The position numbers were made by a program, and so were the translations under genes. From an uncultured SAR116 cluster alpha proteobacterium (GTDB lineage: Bacteria > Pseudomonadota > Alphaproteobacteria > Puniceispirillales > Marisalimonadaceae): a stretch of DNA of 52,569 nt. This document shows, piece after piece, positions 18,922-27,809 of the stretch (position 1 is its first letter; every line of letters begins with the position of its first letter). The notes under the pieces are model-generated. The model was not told the DNA's origin and ran no database searches. It saw nothing but the letters and a program-made list of their open reading frames with translations. Where the stretch lies: contig CABZWX010000008.1 of assembly GCA_902529515.1 (NCBI GenBank), positions 1 to 52,569 of the forward strand, given 5' to 3'.

Positions 18922-19896
18922 TTATAAAATTGCTTTGAGTGGAGTTTTAGGACGAGCTCCGATATTTTTAATTATTTCTGAGGCTGCTTTGTTTCCTAAA
19001 TGTCCGCATTTTTCAATTGAGTATTTATTAATAAAACCAAACAAAAAACCAGCAGCAAATAAATCACCTGCACCAGTTGTATCAACTATTTCTACTAAGC
19101 TTATAGGATCTATAAAATATTCAAGTTTATTTTCAAAGACAACAGAGCCTTTTGAACCAAGCGTAATAGCACCAAAATCGACATTGTTTTTTATGTTATT
19201 TATGCTTTCTTTCAATTCTGATTGATACAAACTTTTAATTTCTTCTTCATTTGCAAAAATAATATCAACATATTCATCAATTAATTTAAGAAAATCTTTT
19301 CTATGTCTATCAACACAAAATGAGTCTGATAAGCTCAAAGATATTTTTTTGTCAAGAGATTTTGCCAAATTACAACAATAATATATTGCCTCTTTTGCCT
19401 CAGGTTGGTCAAATAAGTAACCTTCAATATAAATTATATTACTATTAATTATAAATTGTTTGTCAAAAGATTTAATATTAAATTTGTTACTAGCTCCCAA
19501 AAAAGTATTCATACTTCTTTCTGCATCAGGAGTAACTAAAACAACACTTTTAGAAGTTTTTTCCAGTAATTGAAGATCTTTATCTTGAAAAAGTACACCA
19601 GAATTATTTAGATCCTTTGAAAACAAATCCCCAAATTTATCGTTACCAATTTGACCTATAAAGCAACATTTACCTCCAAATGAGTTGTAACCTACTGCTG
19701 TATTTGCTGCGCTTCCACCAGAAATAATTGATGGGTTTTGAATATGTTTCAAAATTTTGTCACATGTTTCATGGTCAACGATTTGCATAGAGCCCTTAGG
19801 TATTTTTAGCTTATGGAGCGTTTCATTGCTTGTTTTAGATAAAATATCTACTATTGCATTACCAATAAAACAAATTTCAACTTTAGATTTTTTCAT
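18922..19896 (-). CDS. PfkB-family kinase, probably adenosine kinase
   Basis: 324-residue ribokinase-fold kinase. The sugar-binding motif GGSAANTA is at 60-67, and the second PfkB signature DTTGAGDLFAAGFLFG begins at 272 with catalytic Asp278. The N-terminal part (FIGNAIVDILSK; PKGSMQIVD) matches the alphaproteobacterial group annotated as adenosine kinase, which phosphorylates adenosine to AMP. Substrate specificity within PfkB cannot be fixed by motif alone; another sugar or nucleoside is possible. It is alone on the minus strand between the malic enzyme gene (convergent) and a small lipoprotein gene (divergent, 62-base gap). Confidence 0.85.
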   Translation of the reverse strand: MKKSKVEICFIGNAIVDILSKTSNETLHKLKIPKGSMQIVDHETCDKILKHIQNPSIISGGSAANTAVGYNSFGGKCCFIGQIGNDKFGDLFSKDLNNSGVLFQDKDLQLLEKTSKSVVLVTPDAERSMNTFLGASNKFNIKSFDKQFIINSNIIYIEGYLFDQPEAKEAIYYCCNLAKSLDKKISLSLSDSFCVDRHRKDFLKLIDEYVDIIFANEEEIKSLYQSELKESINNIKNNVDFGAITLGSKGSVVFENKLEYFIDPISLVEIVDTTGAGDLFAAGFLFGFINKYSIEKCGHLGNKAASEIIKNIGARPKTPLKAIL

Positions 19897-19958
19897 TTAA
19901 TCCTCAAAATGATTTTTTAAATAGACTTCTTTACTAACAATATTTATGAATATGATTT

Positions 19959-20483
19959 ATGAAATCTATTCTTATTAAAATTATCTTAGGCTTTTGTATA
20001 GTTTTTTCTATTAATGCATGCCACACCTTTGAACACCAAAACATTTTTAATCAAAATATCAATAAAAATTCTAATGTAGAGGTATTAGATAAAAAAAATA
20101 AATCATCAAAATATTCTGTTGAAAAACTTACAAATAATAGCGAAATGGCTCCAATAGAAATGCCTAAGAAAACACAAACAGTTCAAAAGCTAGCTTTACA
20201 AAAAAAAGTAAAAATACCAAATACTAATAAATTTAGTTTAGAGAAGTTTATAAATTGGAATGAAGAAAAACTTGTCAAGACACTTGGCAAAAGCCACTTT
20301 GTCAAAGAAGAGGGAAAATTAAAAAATTATCAATACCATTTTAAAGAATGTTTTATAGATGTGTTTATGCTAAAAAAAAATAGAGTTTATTCAGTAAACT
20401 ATATAGAAAAGAGGCCCACAAAATTAGATGGAACAGTTAATATTAAGGCTTGTTTAGAAGAAATAAAACAAATAATGGATTAA
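19959..20483 (+). CDS. Lipoprotein of unknown function
   Basis: 174 residues with a lipoprotein signal: hydrophobic segment 4-20 ending SINAC, acylated Cys21. A Lys/Asn-rich, probably disordered linker (25-90) follows, then a small conserved-looking domain (95-174): FINWNEEKLVKTLGKSHFVKEEGK, then YQYHFKECFIDVFMLKK and a Cys near the C-terminus (KACLEEI). The pattern of an LG-x-P/S-x-F-x-x-x-EG helix-turn and a W/YQY-C-x-L/IDVF strand recurs in small alphaproteobacterial envelope lipoproteins, somewhat like the SmpA/OmlA fold, but I cannot name a family. No clear ribosome binding site. It converges on dapB with 6 bases between stops. Likely membrane-anchored in the periplasm; function unknown. 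Confidence 0.78.
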   Translation: MKSILIKIILGFCIVFSINACHTFEHQNIFNQNINKNSNVEVLDKKNKSSKYSVEKLTNNSEMAPIEMPKKTQTVQKLALQKKVKIPNTNKFSLEKFINWNEEKLVKTLGKSHFVKEEGKLKNYQYHFKECFIDVFMLKKNRVYSVNYIEKRPTKLDGTVNIKACLEEIKQIMD

Positions 20484-20489
20484 TTATAT

Positions 20490-21302
20490 TTATCCACCAT
20501 TTTCCAATACATCTGCAAGAGAATAAAAACCTGGCATTGCACTTGCGGCCCAATACGAAGCACGTAAAGCTCCAGAAGCAAAAATCGACCTGTCTGTAGC
20601 TTTATGAGCTAATTCTATTCTCTCTCCAGAGTTACAAAATAATACTGAATGTTCTCCAACAACATCGCCACCTCTTAAAACTGCGAAGCCTATTTCATCT
20701 GGTTTTCTTTTTCCAACTAATCCATCACGTGAAATAGATTTTACATTTGACAGTTCTTGTTTTCTTGCTTCAGCTGCTGATTTTCCAAGTAATAATGCAG
20801 TCCCTGATGGCGAGTCAACTTTTTGTTTATGATGCATTTCTAAAACTTCAATATCCCAGTCAAAGCCTAATGTTTTTGTGGCGTTTGAAACTAGTTGAGA
20901 CAACAAAGTTACTCCTATTGAAAAATTAGCGGAATAAACAATGGGTATTTTTTTAGAAAAAGATCGTAATTCATTTTCTTGATCAACATTTAATCCAGTT
21001 GTACCAATTACAATTGCCATATTGTTGTTATAACATTCTTTAGCATGAAACATTGTTGCATCTGGAGCAGTAAAATCGATTAGTACATTAGAGTTTTCAA
21101 ACATTGACGAAGGTTCTGCGTTTATTTCCTTATTAATTTTGCTTTTTCCAGCAAACAAACCAATGTCAACACCTACTTCATCCTCATTAGGTAAACATGT
21201 TGCTGATGCTATTTCATATTTAGAACTTTCTAATATAAGGCTTAGGAGAGTTTTACCCATTTTTCCGTTACTGCCAGGAATAGAAATAGATATTTTATTC
21301 AT
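20490..21302 (-). CDS. dapB: 4-hydroxy-tetrahydrodipicolinate reductase
   Basis: 270-residue NAD(P)H-dependent enzyme of the diaminopimelate/lysine pathway. The dinucleotide-binding loop is GSNGKMG at 10-16. The substrate motif EMHHKQKVDSPSGTA is complete, including the catalytic His pair and Lys, followed by the family's GERIELAHKATDRSIFASGALRA. It supplies meso-diaminopimelate for peptidoglycan as well as lysine. It follows dnaJ on the minus strand with a 47-base gap; dnaK-dnaJ-dapB is a common alphaproteobacterial order, so heat-shock read-through into dapB is possible. Confidence 0.96.
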   Translation of the reverse strand: MNKISISIPGSNGKMGKTLLSLILESSKYEIASATCLPNEDEVGVDIGLFAGKSKINKEINAEPSSMFENSNVLIDFTAPDATMFHAKECYNNNMAIVIGTTGLNVDQENELRSFSKKIPIVYSANFSIGVTLLSQLVSNATKTLGFDWDIEVLEMHHKQKVDSPSGTALLLGKSAAEARKQELSNVKSISRDGLVGKRKPDEIGFAVLRGGDVVGEHSVLFCNSGERIELAHKATDRSIFASGALRASYWAASAMPGFYSLADVLENGG

Positions 21303-21349
21303 AGTAATCTCTTTTATTAATTCAGTGTTGAGTATACACAGATTTTAAA

Positions 21350-22450
21350 TTACTGAATTAATTTTTTAAATCTACTAGTTTTAGGACTGATTTTTTCTAA
21401 TCCTAAATCTTTAATTTGATTAAATAACTCTTCTTGTTTTCTTGAAAGGCCAACTGGCGTTTCAACATTAATCTGTACATATTGATCGCCTCTAGTTCCA
21501 CCTCGTAATCCAGGCATACCTTTCCCCTTCATTCTTAAACGAGTACCACTTTGTGTTCCAGCACTTAAATTCATTTTTGCTTTAGACCCATCAATACATG
21601 GAACTTGAATGGAATTTCCTAAAACAGCGTCAAAAAAGTTTACCGGCACCTCAATAAAAGTGTCTTTACCATCTCTTTGAAAAAGAGAATGTTCTTTTAT
21701 ATCAATAAAAATGTACAAATCGCCAGCTGATGAACCTCTTGAACCAGCTTCTCCTTCACCAGAAAGACGAATGCGCGTTCCGTTATCTACACCAGCTGGA
21801 ACATTCACTGATAACTTTTTATTTTTATTAGCTCGTCCCTGACCTTTACAGGATCTACAAGGATCACCAATAATTTCTCCTGCACCTGAACATGCCGCAC
21901 AAGTCCTTTCTATTGTAAAAAATCCTTGTTGAGCTCTTACTTTTCCATATCCACCACATTGACCACACTGCTTTGGTTGTGAACCTTTATTAGCTCCGGT
22001 TCCGTTACATGATTCACATTTTCCAGGTACTGTTAGGGAAATTTCAACTTGGTCTCCAGAAAAAGCTTGTTCAAGAGAAATAGATAAATCATATCTTAAA
22101 TCTGAGCCAGCAGAAGCGGATCTTCTTCTTGCATCACTTCCCATACCAAACATGTCTTCAAAAATATCTGAAAAACCACCAGTTCCAAAACCCGAAAATC
22201 CCCCACCTGGATTTCCTCCACCACCTTGAGAGAAAGCTGCATGTCCAAACTGATCGTAGGCAGCTTTTTTTTGGGGATCTTTTAAAATCTCATAAGATTC
22301 TGATATTTCCTTGAATTTTTCTTCTGCTTTTTTATCACCAGGATTTCTATCAGGGTGATACTTCATAGCTAATTTACGGTAAGAAGATTTTATTTCACTA
22401 TCCGATGCAGATTTAGATAAACCAAGTATCTCGTAATAATCACGTGCCAT
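21350..22450 (-). CDS. dnaJ: Chaperone DnaJ (Hsp40)
   Basis: 366-residue type A Hsp40 and co-chaperone of DnaK. J domain 1-70 with HPD at 32-34; a Gly/Phe-rich linker (about 72-110) with GGGGNPGGGFSGFGTGGF; four CxxCxGxG zinc-binding repeats (from CESCNGTG to CRSCKGQG, about 138-205); then the two C-terminal substrate-binding beta domains. Slightly short at the C-terminus but complete. It starts 31 bases after dnaK and is expected to share the dnaK transcript and its heat-shock promoter. Confidence 0.97.
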   Translation of the reverse strand: MARDYYEILGLSKSASDSEIKSSYRKLAMKYHPDRNPGDKKAEEKFKEISESYEILKDPQKKAAYDQFGHAAFSQGGGGNPGGGFSGFGTGGFSDIFEDMFGMGSDARRRSASAGSDLRYDLSISLEQAFSGDQVEISLTVPGKCESCNGTGANKGSQPKQCGQCGGYGKVRAQQGFFTIERTCAACSGAGEIIGDPCRSCKGQGRANKNKKLSVNVPAGVDNGTRIRLSGEGEAGSRGSSAGDLYIFIDIKEHSLFQRDGKDTFIEVPVNFFDAVLGNSIQVPCIDGSKAKMNLSAGTQSGTRLRMKGKGMPGLRGGTRGDQYVQINVETPVGLSRKQEELFNQIKDLGLEKISPKTSRFKKLIQ

Positions 22451-22481
22451 AAATTATGCCTTAAGTTTATCTTTAGTCTAT

Positions 22482-24401
22482 TTACGAAGCATCTTTCTTT
22501 TCTTCATTGTCTTTGACTTCTTCGAAATCAGCATCCACAACATCTTCTTTACTTTTACCAGTATCATCTGCGTTGTCTGCACCGTCAGCATTGTTTGCTT
22601 CATTTGCTTTGTAAGCTGCTTCTCCCATCTTCATCATAACTGCTGATAAAGACGATGTTTTTTCTTTTATTATTGAAATATCTTCACCTTCTAAAGCTGT
22701 TTTGAGTTCAGCAACAGCATCTTCTACCTCCTTCTTTGCGTTACTCTCAGCTTTATCACCTAAATCAGTTAGTGATTTTTCGGCTCCATGTATCATTGAT
22801 TCAGCTTGGTTTCTTGCATCAATGGCTTCTCTTTTTTCTTTGTCCGCTTCAGCATTATCTTCGGCTTCTTTTACCATTCTTTCAATTTCATTATCGTCAA
22901 GGCCACCAGATGCTTGTATTGTAATATTGTGAGCTTTTCCAGTAGCTTTGTCTTGAGCGCTTACGTTAACAATACCATTTGCATCAATATCAAATGTAAC
23001 TTCAATTTGGGGTACTCCTCTTGGAGCAGGTGCAATACCCTCCAAGTTAAATTCACCTAAAGATTTATTATCTGAAGCCATCTCTCTTTCACCTTGAGAA
23101 ACTCTAATTGTCACAGCGGATTGATTATCCTCAGCAGTTGAAAAAATCTGAGATTTTTTTGAAGGGATGGTTGTGTTTCTGTCAATTAATCTTGTAAACA
23201 CACCGCCCAATGTCTCGATCCCTAATGATAGCGGAGTAACATCCAATAAAAGGACGTCTTTGACGTCACCCATTAAAACCCCACCTTGTATTGCTGCACC
23301 TGAAGCAACAACTTCATCAGGGTTTACACCTCTATGAGGTTCTGTCTTAAAAAATGAGGTTACAGCTTCAACTATTTTTGGCATTCTAGTCATTCCACCA
23401 ACAAGAATAACCTCGTCAATATCACTTGCATTCACTCCGGCATCCTTCAAGGCAGCTTTGCATGGTTCAATACTTTTGGTAATGAGATCATCTACAATAC
23501 TTTCAAATTGTGATCTTGTTAATTTTACATTAAGATGCTTTGGCCCACTTGCATCAGCTGTTACAAAAGGTAGATTGATATCAGTTTGGGCTGCACTAGA
23601 AAGTTCTATTTTAGCTTTTTCGGCAGCCTCTTTCATTCTTTGAAGAGCTAATTTATCAGCCCTTAAGTCAATTCCATTTTCTTTTTTGAATTGTTCAGCT
23701 ATGTAATCTATTATTCTTTGATCAAAGTCCTCTCCACCTAAAAATGTGTCACCATTTGTTGATTTTACCTCAAAAACACCATCTCCTACTTCTAAAATTG
23801 AAACATCAAAGGTGCCACCTCCTAAATCATAAACTGCAATTGTACCGCTTTCTTTTTTGTCAAGACCATAAGCTAGAGCAGCAGCAGTTGGTTCATTGAT
23901 AATCCTAAGGACTTCTAATCCAGCAATTTTTCCAGCATCTTTTGTTGCTTGTCTTTGTGCATCATTGAAGTAAGCAGGTACTGTAATTACAGCTTTTTCA
24001 ACTTTTTCACCAAGAAATGCTTCAGCATCTTCTTTTAGTTTTCGCAAGATAAAGCTAGATACTTCAGAGGGTGCGTAGTCTTGTCCGTTAGCTTGAACCC
24101 ATGCATCTCCATTTTTGGCGGATGTAATTTTATATGGTACTAATTCAGAAAATTTTTTGGAATATTCGTCATCATGTCTGCGTCCTATCAACCTTTTAAT
24201 AGCAAATAAAGTGTTTTCGGGATTTGTTACTGCCTGTCTTTTAGCAGGCTGTCCAACTAATCGTTCATCATCTGTAATGCCTACCATAGATGGTGTTGTT
24301 CTGGCACCTTCACTGTTTTCAATAATTTTAGGTGATTTACCATCCATCACAGATACACATGAATTCGTTGTACCTAAATCGATACCTATAACTTTTGTCA
24401 T
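22482..24401 (-). CDS. dnaK: Chaperone DnaK (Hsp70)
   Basis: 639-residue Hsp70. The N-terminal ATPase starts [13 protein letters not shown], with the second phosphate loop [15 protein letters not shown] and the adenosine loop [13 protein letters not shown]. The linker [18 protein letters not shown] leads to the substrate-binding domain, and the acidic tail ends [15 protein letters not shown], the usual motif. A sigma-32-type promoter lies 63-92 bases upstream of the ATG and GGGAGCG is positioned as ribosome binding site. The gene stands between grpE (106-base gap) and dnaJ (31-base gap). Codon use is less AT-biased than in its neighbours, as for highly expressed genes. Confidence 0.98.
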   Translation of the reverse strand: MTKVIGIDLGTTNSCVSVMDGKSPKIIENSEGARTTPSMVGITDDERLVGQPAKRQAVTNPENTLFAIKRLIGRRHDDEYSKKFSELVPYKITSAKNGDAWVQANGQDYAPSEVSSFILRKLKEDAEAFLGEKVEKAVITVPAYFNDAQRQATKDAGKIAGLEVLRIINEPTAAALAYGLDKKESGTIAVYDLGGGTFDVSILEVGDGVFEVKSTNGDTFLGGEDFDQRIIDYIAEQFKKENGIDLRADKLALQRMKEAAEKAKIELSSAAQTDINLPFVTADASGPKHLNVKLTRSQFESIVDDLITKSIEPCKAALKDAGVNASDIDEVILVGGMTRMPKIVEAVTSFFKTEPHRGVNPDEVVASGAAIQGGVLMGDVKDVLLLDVTPLSLGIETLGGVFTRLIDRNTTIPSKKSQIFSTAEDNQSAVTIRVSQGEREMASDNKSLGEFNLEGIAPAPRGVPQIEVTFDIDANGIVNVSAQDKATGKAHNITIQASGGLDDNEIERMVKEAEDNAEADKEKREAIDARNQAESMIHGAEKSLTDLGDKAESNAKKEVEDAVAELKTALEGEDISIIKEKTSSLSAVMMKMGEAAYKANEANNADGADNADDTGKSKEDVVDADFEEVKDNEEKKDAS

Positions 24402-24463
24402 TAATGCGCTCCCTAAATTCAGAATAATTCCTAAGAATTAGTTATTTAAATGATATAATTTTG

Positions 24464-24493
24464 TTATATGGGTTAAGTTGTTGAATTTACAAG
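24464..24493 (-). promoter_or_regulatory. Sigma-32 (RpoH) heat-shock promoter of dnaK-dnaJ
   Basis: On the minus strand, CTTG (24493-24490) is followed after exactly 17 bases by CCCATATAA (24472-24464). This fits the RpoH pattern CTTGAAA-N14-CCCATNT, equivalent to CTTG-N17-CCCAT. The -10 element ends 62 bases before the dnaK start codon, leaving room for a leader. Location before dnaK makes a chance match unlikely. Transcription start not determined. Confidence 0.8.
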
Positions 24494-24507
24494 ATTATAA
24501 ATAAAAA

Positions 24508-25152
24508 TTATTTCTGTTCTTTTTTCTTATTATTTTGTTTTGTAGTTTCATCTTCAGATTTTTTTGATATTCCTACCATTGCAGGCCTTACTAGTCTGTC
24601 ATGTAAAAGATATCCTTTTTGTGAAACTTCAACAACATACCCTGGTTCCTTTTCATTTGTTGGAACTTCAAACATTGCTTGGTGAAGGTTATAATCAAAC
24701 TTCTCTCCTAGTGGATTAATTTGTTTCAAACTATGTTTTTCAAATGTGTTTAATACTTCCTTTTCAACAATTTCTAAACCAATGATTAAGTTTTTTATTG
24801 GCTCAGAGAGTTGCAATTTGTCATCGGGAACTGCCTCTAGCGCTCTTTGAAGATTATCGACCGATGAAACTAAGTCTCTAATAAAAGAAATGTGACTATA
24901 TTTTTTAGCGTCGGCAATTTCTTTAATTGTTCTTTTTCTTAAGTTTTCACTTTCAGCTAGGCTTCTTAATAATTGATCTTTTAGTTCACTAATTTCTTTA
25001 TTCTGATTTTCAATTGTTTGTTTAATAGATATATTTTCATCACCATTTTCATCTAAATTAACATCACCAGTATTCGTATCTGGGTCAATATTTTCTTCCA
25101 AAGAATTTTCATCTTTATTATCTATTTCTGATGTCACCTTATTTTTAGACAA
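24508..25152 (-). CDS. grpE: Nucleotide exchange factor GrpE
   Basis: 214 residues. A long acidic, Asp/Asn-rich N-terminal region (1-45) precedes the coiled-coil dimerisation helix (about 46-105, ISELKDQLLRSLAESENLRKR) and the beta-domain that contacts DnaK, with the family motif FDYNLHQAMFEVP and the C-terminal GYLLHDRLVRPAMVGIS. GrpE releases ADP from DnaK. It is upstream of dnaK on the same strand with a 106-base gap that contains dnaK's own heat-shock promoter. A CTTGTAAAT match identical to the dnaK -35 region lies 58-61 bases upstream, but its -10 is poor. Confidence 0.96.
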   Translation of the reverse strand: MSKNKVTSEIDNKDENSLEENIDPDTNTGDVNLDENGDENISIKQTIENQNKEISELKDQLLRSLAESENLRKRTIKEIADAKKYSHISFIRDLVSSVDNLQRALEAVPDDKLQLSEPIKNLIIGLEIVEKEVLNTFEKHSLKQINPLGEKFDYNLHQAMFEVPTNEKEPGYVVEVSQKGYLLHDRLVRPAMVGISKKSEDETTKQNNKKKEQK

Positions 25153-25292
25153 TTTTAAACTCCGAATATTTAATAATAATAATCACATAATAAATATTAG
25201 GTTGATTTACAAGATTTAAAAAATTATAAAACTAAAAACAAATTTTTATAATTTGCACAAACTATGAGTAATTTAACTAATTATAAGTGCTA

Positions 25293-26018
25293 ATGTTTAA
25301 ACGACCTTCAAATAGAAATTTAGACGAATTAAGAGATATATCACTTGAAGCAAATTTTTCTCCTTATGCTGAGGGATCATGCTTTGCAAAATTTGGAAAA
25401 ACTCACGTTTTGTGCACTGCTTCAGTTGAAAGTAAATTACCACTATGGTTAAGAAATTCTGGTAAAGGTTGGATTACTGCAGAATATGGGATGCTCCCAA
25501 GATCCACTCATACTAGAATGGATAGAGAAGTGAGTAAAGGAAAGCCTTCAGGTAGGACTCAAGAAATTCAAAGACTAATTGGAAGATCCCTAAGATCAGT
25601 TGTTGACTTACGAAAATTGGGTGAATTTCAGATAAAGGTAGATTGTGATGTAATACAAGCCGACGGAGGTACAAGAACTGCATCTATAACCGGGGCATGG
25701 GTAGCCCTTTATCAAGCGATTAACTTTTTACTCAAGTCTGGAAAATTATCAGAAAACCCAATAATAGACCAAGTTGCAGCTATATCCTGTGGTATTTGTG
25801 AAAATCAAGAATTAATTGATTTGGACTATGAAGAAGATTCAAGCGCAGAAACTGATGGAAATTTTGTTATGACTTCAAATAATGGAATTGTTGAGATACA
25901 GACAACAGCTGAGGAAAAACCATTCAATAAAAAACAATTTCAAAGACTTTTAAATCTGGCAGAAATAGGTACAAAGAATATATTTAGAATTCAAAAAGAA
26001 GCTCTAGGTTTAAATTAA
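25293..26018 (+). CDS. rph: Ribonuclease PH
   Basis: 241-residue phosphorolytic 3'-5' exoribonuclease that trims tRNA 3' ends. Family blocks: [13 protein letters not shown] at the start; [32 protein letters not shown] with the conserved Arg; and [19 protein letters not shown] with the catalytic acidic pair. An in-frame GTG at 25287 is possible, but ATG 25293 gives the usual MxxRPS start. Divergent from grpE (140-base gap) and followed 5 bases later by rdgB: rph-rdgB-hemW is a typical alphaproteobacterial operon. Confidence 0.96.
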   Translation: MFKRPSNRNLDELRDISLEANFSPYAEGSCFAKFGKTHVLCTASVESKLPLWLRNSGKGWITAEYGMLPRSTHTRMDREVSKGKPSGRTQEIQRLIGRSLRSVVDLRKLGEFQIKVDCDVIQADGGTRTASITGAWVALYQAINFLLKSGKLSENPIIDQVAAISCGICENQELIDLDYEEDSSAETDGNFVMTSNNGIVEIQTTAEEKPFNKKQFQRLLNLAEIGTKNIFRIQKEALGLN

Positions 26019-26023
26019 ATTTT

Positions 26024-26641
26024 ATGAAAAAACATATATTTAACGATACTAAATTAGTAATTGCTAGTCATAATGAAGGCAAGGTTGAAGAAATTAAAAT
26101 TATGCTAAAACCTCTGCAAATTGAGGTTTCATCTGCAATTGATTTCAATTTAAAAGAGCCAATTGAAAATGGTAATACGTTTGAAAAAAACGCTTTAATT
26201 AAATCATCTTATGTGTGTAAAAAAACAGGAATCCCAAGTTTGTCAGATGATAGTGGAATTTGCTTTTGTGATCTAAATAATGAACCAGGTATTTATTCTG
26301 CTAGATGGGCAGGAAAAGAAAAAAATTTTAATCTTGCAATGTCTAAAATCAAAGATTCAATAAATAAAGTAAAAAATCCAAATTATAAATGCTTCTTTGT
26401 GTGTGCTTTGTCACTTAGTTGGCCTAATGGAAATAACATAACTGTATCTGGAAAAATTGATGGTAAATTTTCATGGCCACCTAAAGGTAATTTTGGATTC
26501 GGTTATGATCCAATCTTTAAACCATTGGGATATAATGATACATTTGGAGAAATGGATCCAGAATTTAAACATAGTATCAGTCACAGAGCTTTAGCATTTA
26601 AGAAGTTAAAAAGTTTGTGTTTTCCTAGTTTAAAAAATTGA
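26024..26641 (+). CDS. rdgB: dITP/XTP pyrophosphatase RdgB (HAM1 family)
   Basis: 205-residue nucleoside triphosphate pyrophosphatase that removes dITP, ITP and XTP from the pool. Motifs: LVIASHNEGKVEEI at 11-24 (SHNEGK triphosphate-binding loop), SLSDDSGICF with the metal-binding Asp pair, YSARWAG, and GFGYDPIF followed by SHRALAF at the C-terminus. The gene begins 5 bases after rph and its stop overlaps the TTG start of hemW by 4 bases. Standard length, no anomalies. Confidence 0.96.
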   Translation: MKKHIFNDTKLVIASHNEGKVEEIKIMLKPLQIEVSSAIDFNLKEPIENGNTFEKNALIKSSYVCKKTGIPSLSDDSGICFCDLNNEPGIYSARWAGKEKNFNLAMSKIKDSINKVKNPNYKCFFVCALSLSWPNGNNITVSGKIDGKFSWPPKGNFGFGYDPIFKPLGYNDTFGEMDPEFKHSISHRALAFKKLKSLCFPSLKN

Positions 26642-27809
26642 ATAAATGTAATCAAAATACATTAAGTCTATATGTTCACTGGCCTTATTGTGAGTCAAAA
26701 TGTCCCTATTGTGATTTTAACTCTCATGTGAACGAAAAAATTGAAGTAAATGATTGGATTAAATCATATAAAAATCAATTATTAGCTATGAAAGAAGAAT
26801 TAATTGAAAACAATATAAATTTTAGACATCTTGATACACTTTTTTTTGGTGGCGGTACTCCTTCATTAATGCCATTAAAAATAGTTGAGAATATTATAGA
26901 TATATCCAAAAAATATTTGGTTTTAAAAAAGATATTGAAATAACACTTGAGGCAAATCCAAGTTCGTACGAAAGCAAAAAATTTAATAAATTTAACCAAA
27001 TAGGAATCAATAGAATATCGATTGGGGCACAGTCACTTAATAATAAATATTTAAGTTTTTTAGGAAGATTACACAATATTAAAGATATTAAAATTGCATT
27101 AAATGATGCATCCGGAATATTTGAAAATATTTCTGTTGATTTGATGTATGCTTTTTATGGTCAAAAAATACATGATTGGACAAATGAGTTAGAAAGTTTT
27201 CTAAATACTTATAATTTACAACATCTTTCTTTGTATCAATTAACAATTGAAGAAGGGACAAAATTTTTCAAAGATCACAAAAATGGTAAAATTAAACTCA
27301 TAGATAATGATGTAGCTGCAAAGTTTTATTATATCTCTAACAAAATACTCAGTAATTATAAATTTATAAAATATGAAGTTTCAAACTACGCAAAAAAAGG
27401 TTTCAAATGCAAACATAATCTAAATTACTGGAATTCTGAAAATTGGATTGGCGTTGGACCAGGTGCTTATGGAAGATTGTGGTTATTAGATGAAAATAAA
27501 AGTCGAATTGAATATCAAAATTATAAAAATCCCAAGACTTGGTTATTTAAAAATTTAAAGCGACCAGAATTTGAAAAAATCACTAAATTAAACTCTAGAG
27601 TTTCTGACATAGACACAATTACGATGGGGTTAAGGTTATATAATGGCATTAAAATTTCTAAGATAAATGATTTATCTATAATTAATTTTAGGTCTCTTAA
27701 AGAATTACAAAATAAAAAAATAATATCGTTTAAAGACAACACCTTAAAAGTAAACAAGAAACATATGATTAAACTAAATAGTATTTTAGATTATCTAATT
27801 AATCCTTAG
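26638..27809 (+). pseudogene. hemW: HemW-like radical SAM heme chaperone, reading frame interrupted (frameshift at A6 run)
   Basis: Two frames together make one HemW. The 5' part (26638 to a TAA ending 26943, 101 residues) has the radical SAM motif PYCESKCPYCDF and FFGGGTPSLM. The 3' part is open from the frame of GAT at 26931 to the stop at 27809: DIEITLEANPSS, then RISIGAQSLNN, and the HemW C-terminal domain (YEVSNYAKKGFKCKHNLNYW). The break is at bases 26921-26931, TTTTAAAAAAG. Adding one A, or a -1 slip on A-AAA-AAG, joins the frames and gives about 390 residues, the normal length. Start is TTG at 26638 overlapping rdgB; no better start is visible. Either a sequencing indel, a real mutation, or recoding. 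HemW delivers heme to respiratory enzymes. Confidence 0.85.
26925..26931 (+). other. Slippery heptamer A-AAA-AAG at the hemW frame junction
   Basis: In the upstream hemW frame the codons read TTA AAA AAG, making the heptamer A AAA AAG in the zero frame, the same type used for -1 frameshifting in E. coli dnaX. After a -1 slip the next codon is GAT, entering exactly the frame that encodes the rest of HemW. It is equally explained by a seven-A run recorded as six. No obvious strong downstream hairpin was seen. Confidence 0.5.

Noticed and set aside
18896-18933. Inverted repeat GCAATTTT / AAAATTGC between the convergent malic enzyme and PfkB genes as a bidirectional terminator
   Set aside because: The stem is almost all A-T with a 22-base loop and lies in coding ends of both genes; too weak to call.
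22702-23060. Several plus-strand open frames opposite dnaK
   Set aside because: Antisense shadows of a highly conserved gene with biased codon use; Ser/Phe/Leu-rich nonsense products.
26638-27809. Two separate genes (a short radical SAM protein and a second unrelated protein)
   Set aside because: Both parts align in order with one HemW protein, and a one-base correction at the A run joins them without loss, so one interrupted gene is the better reading.
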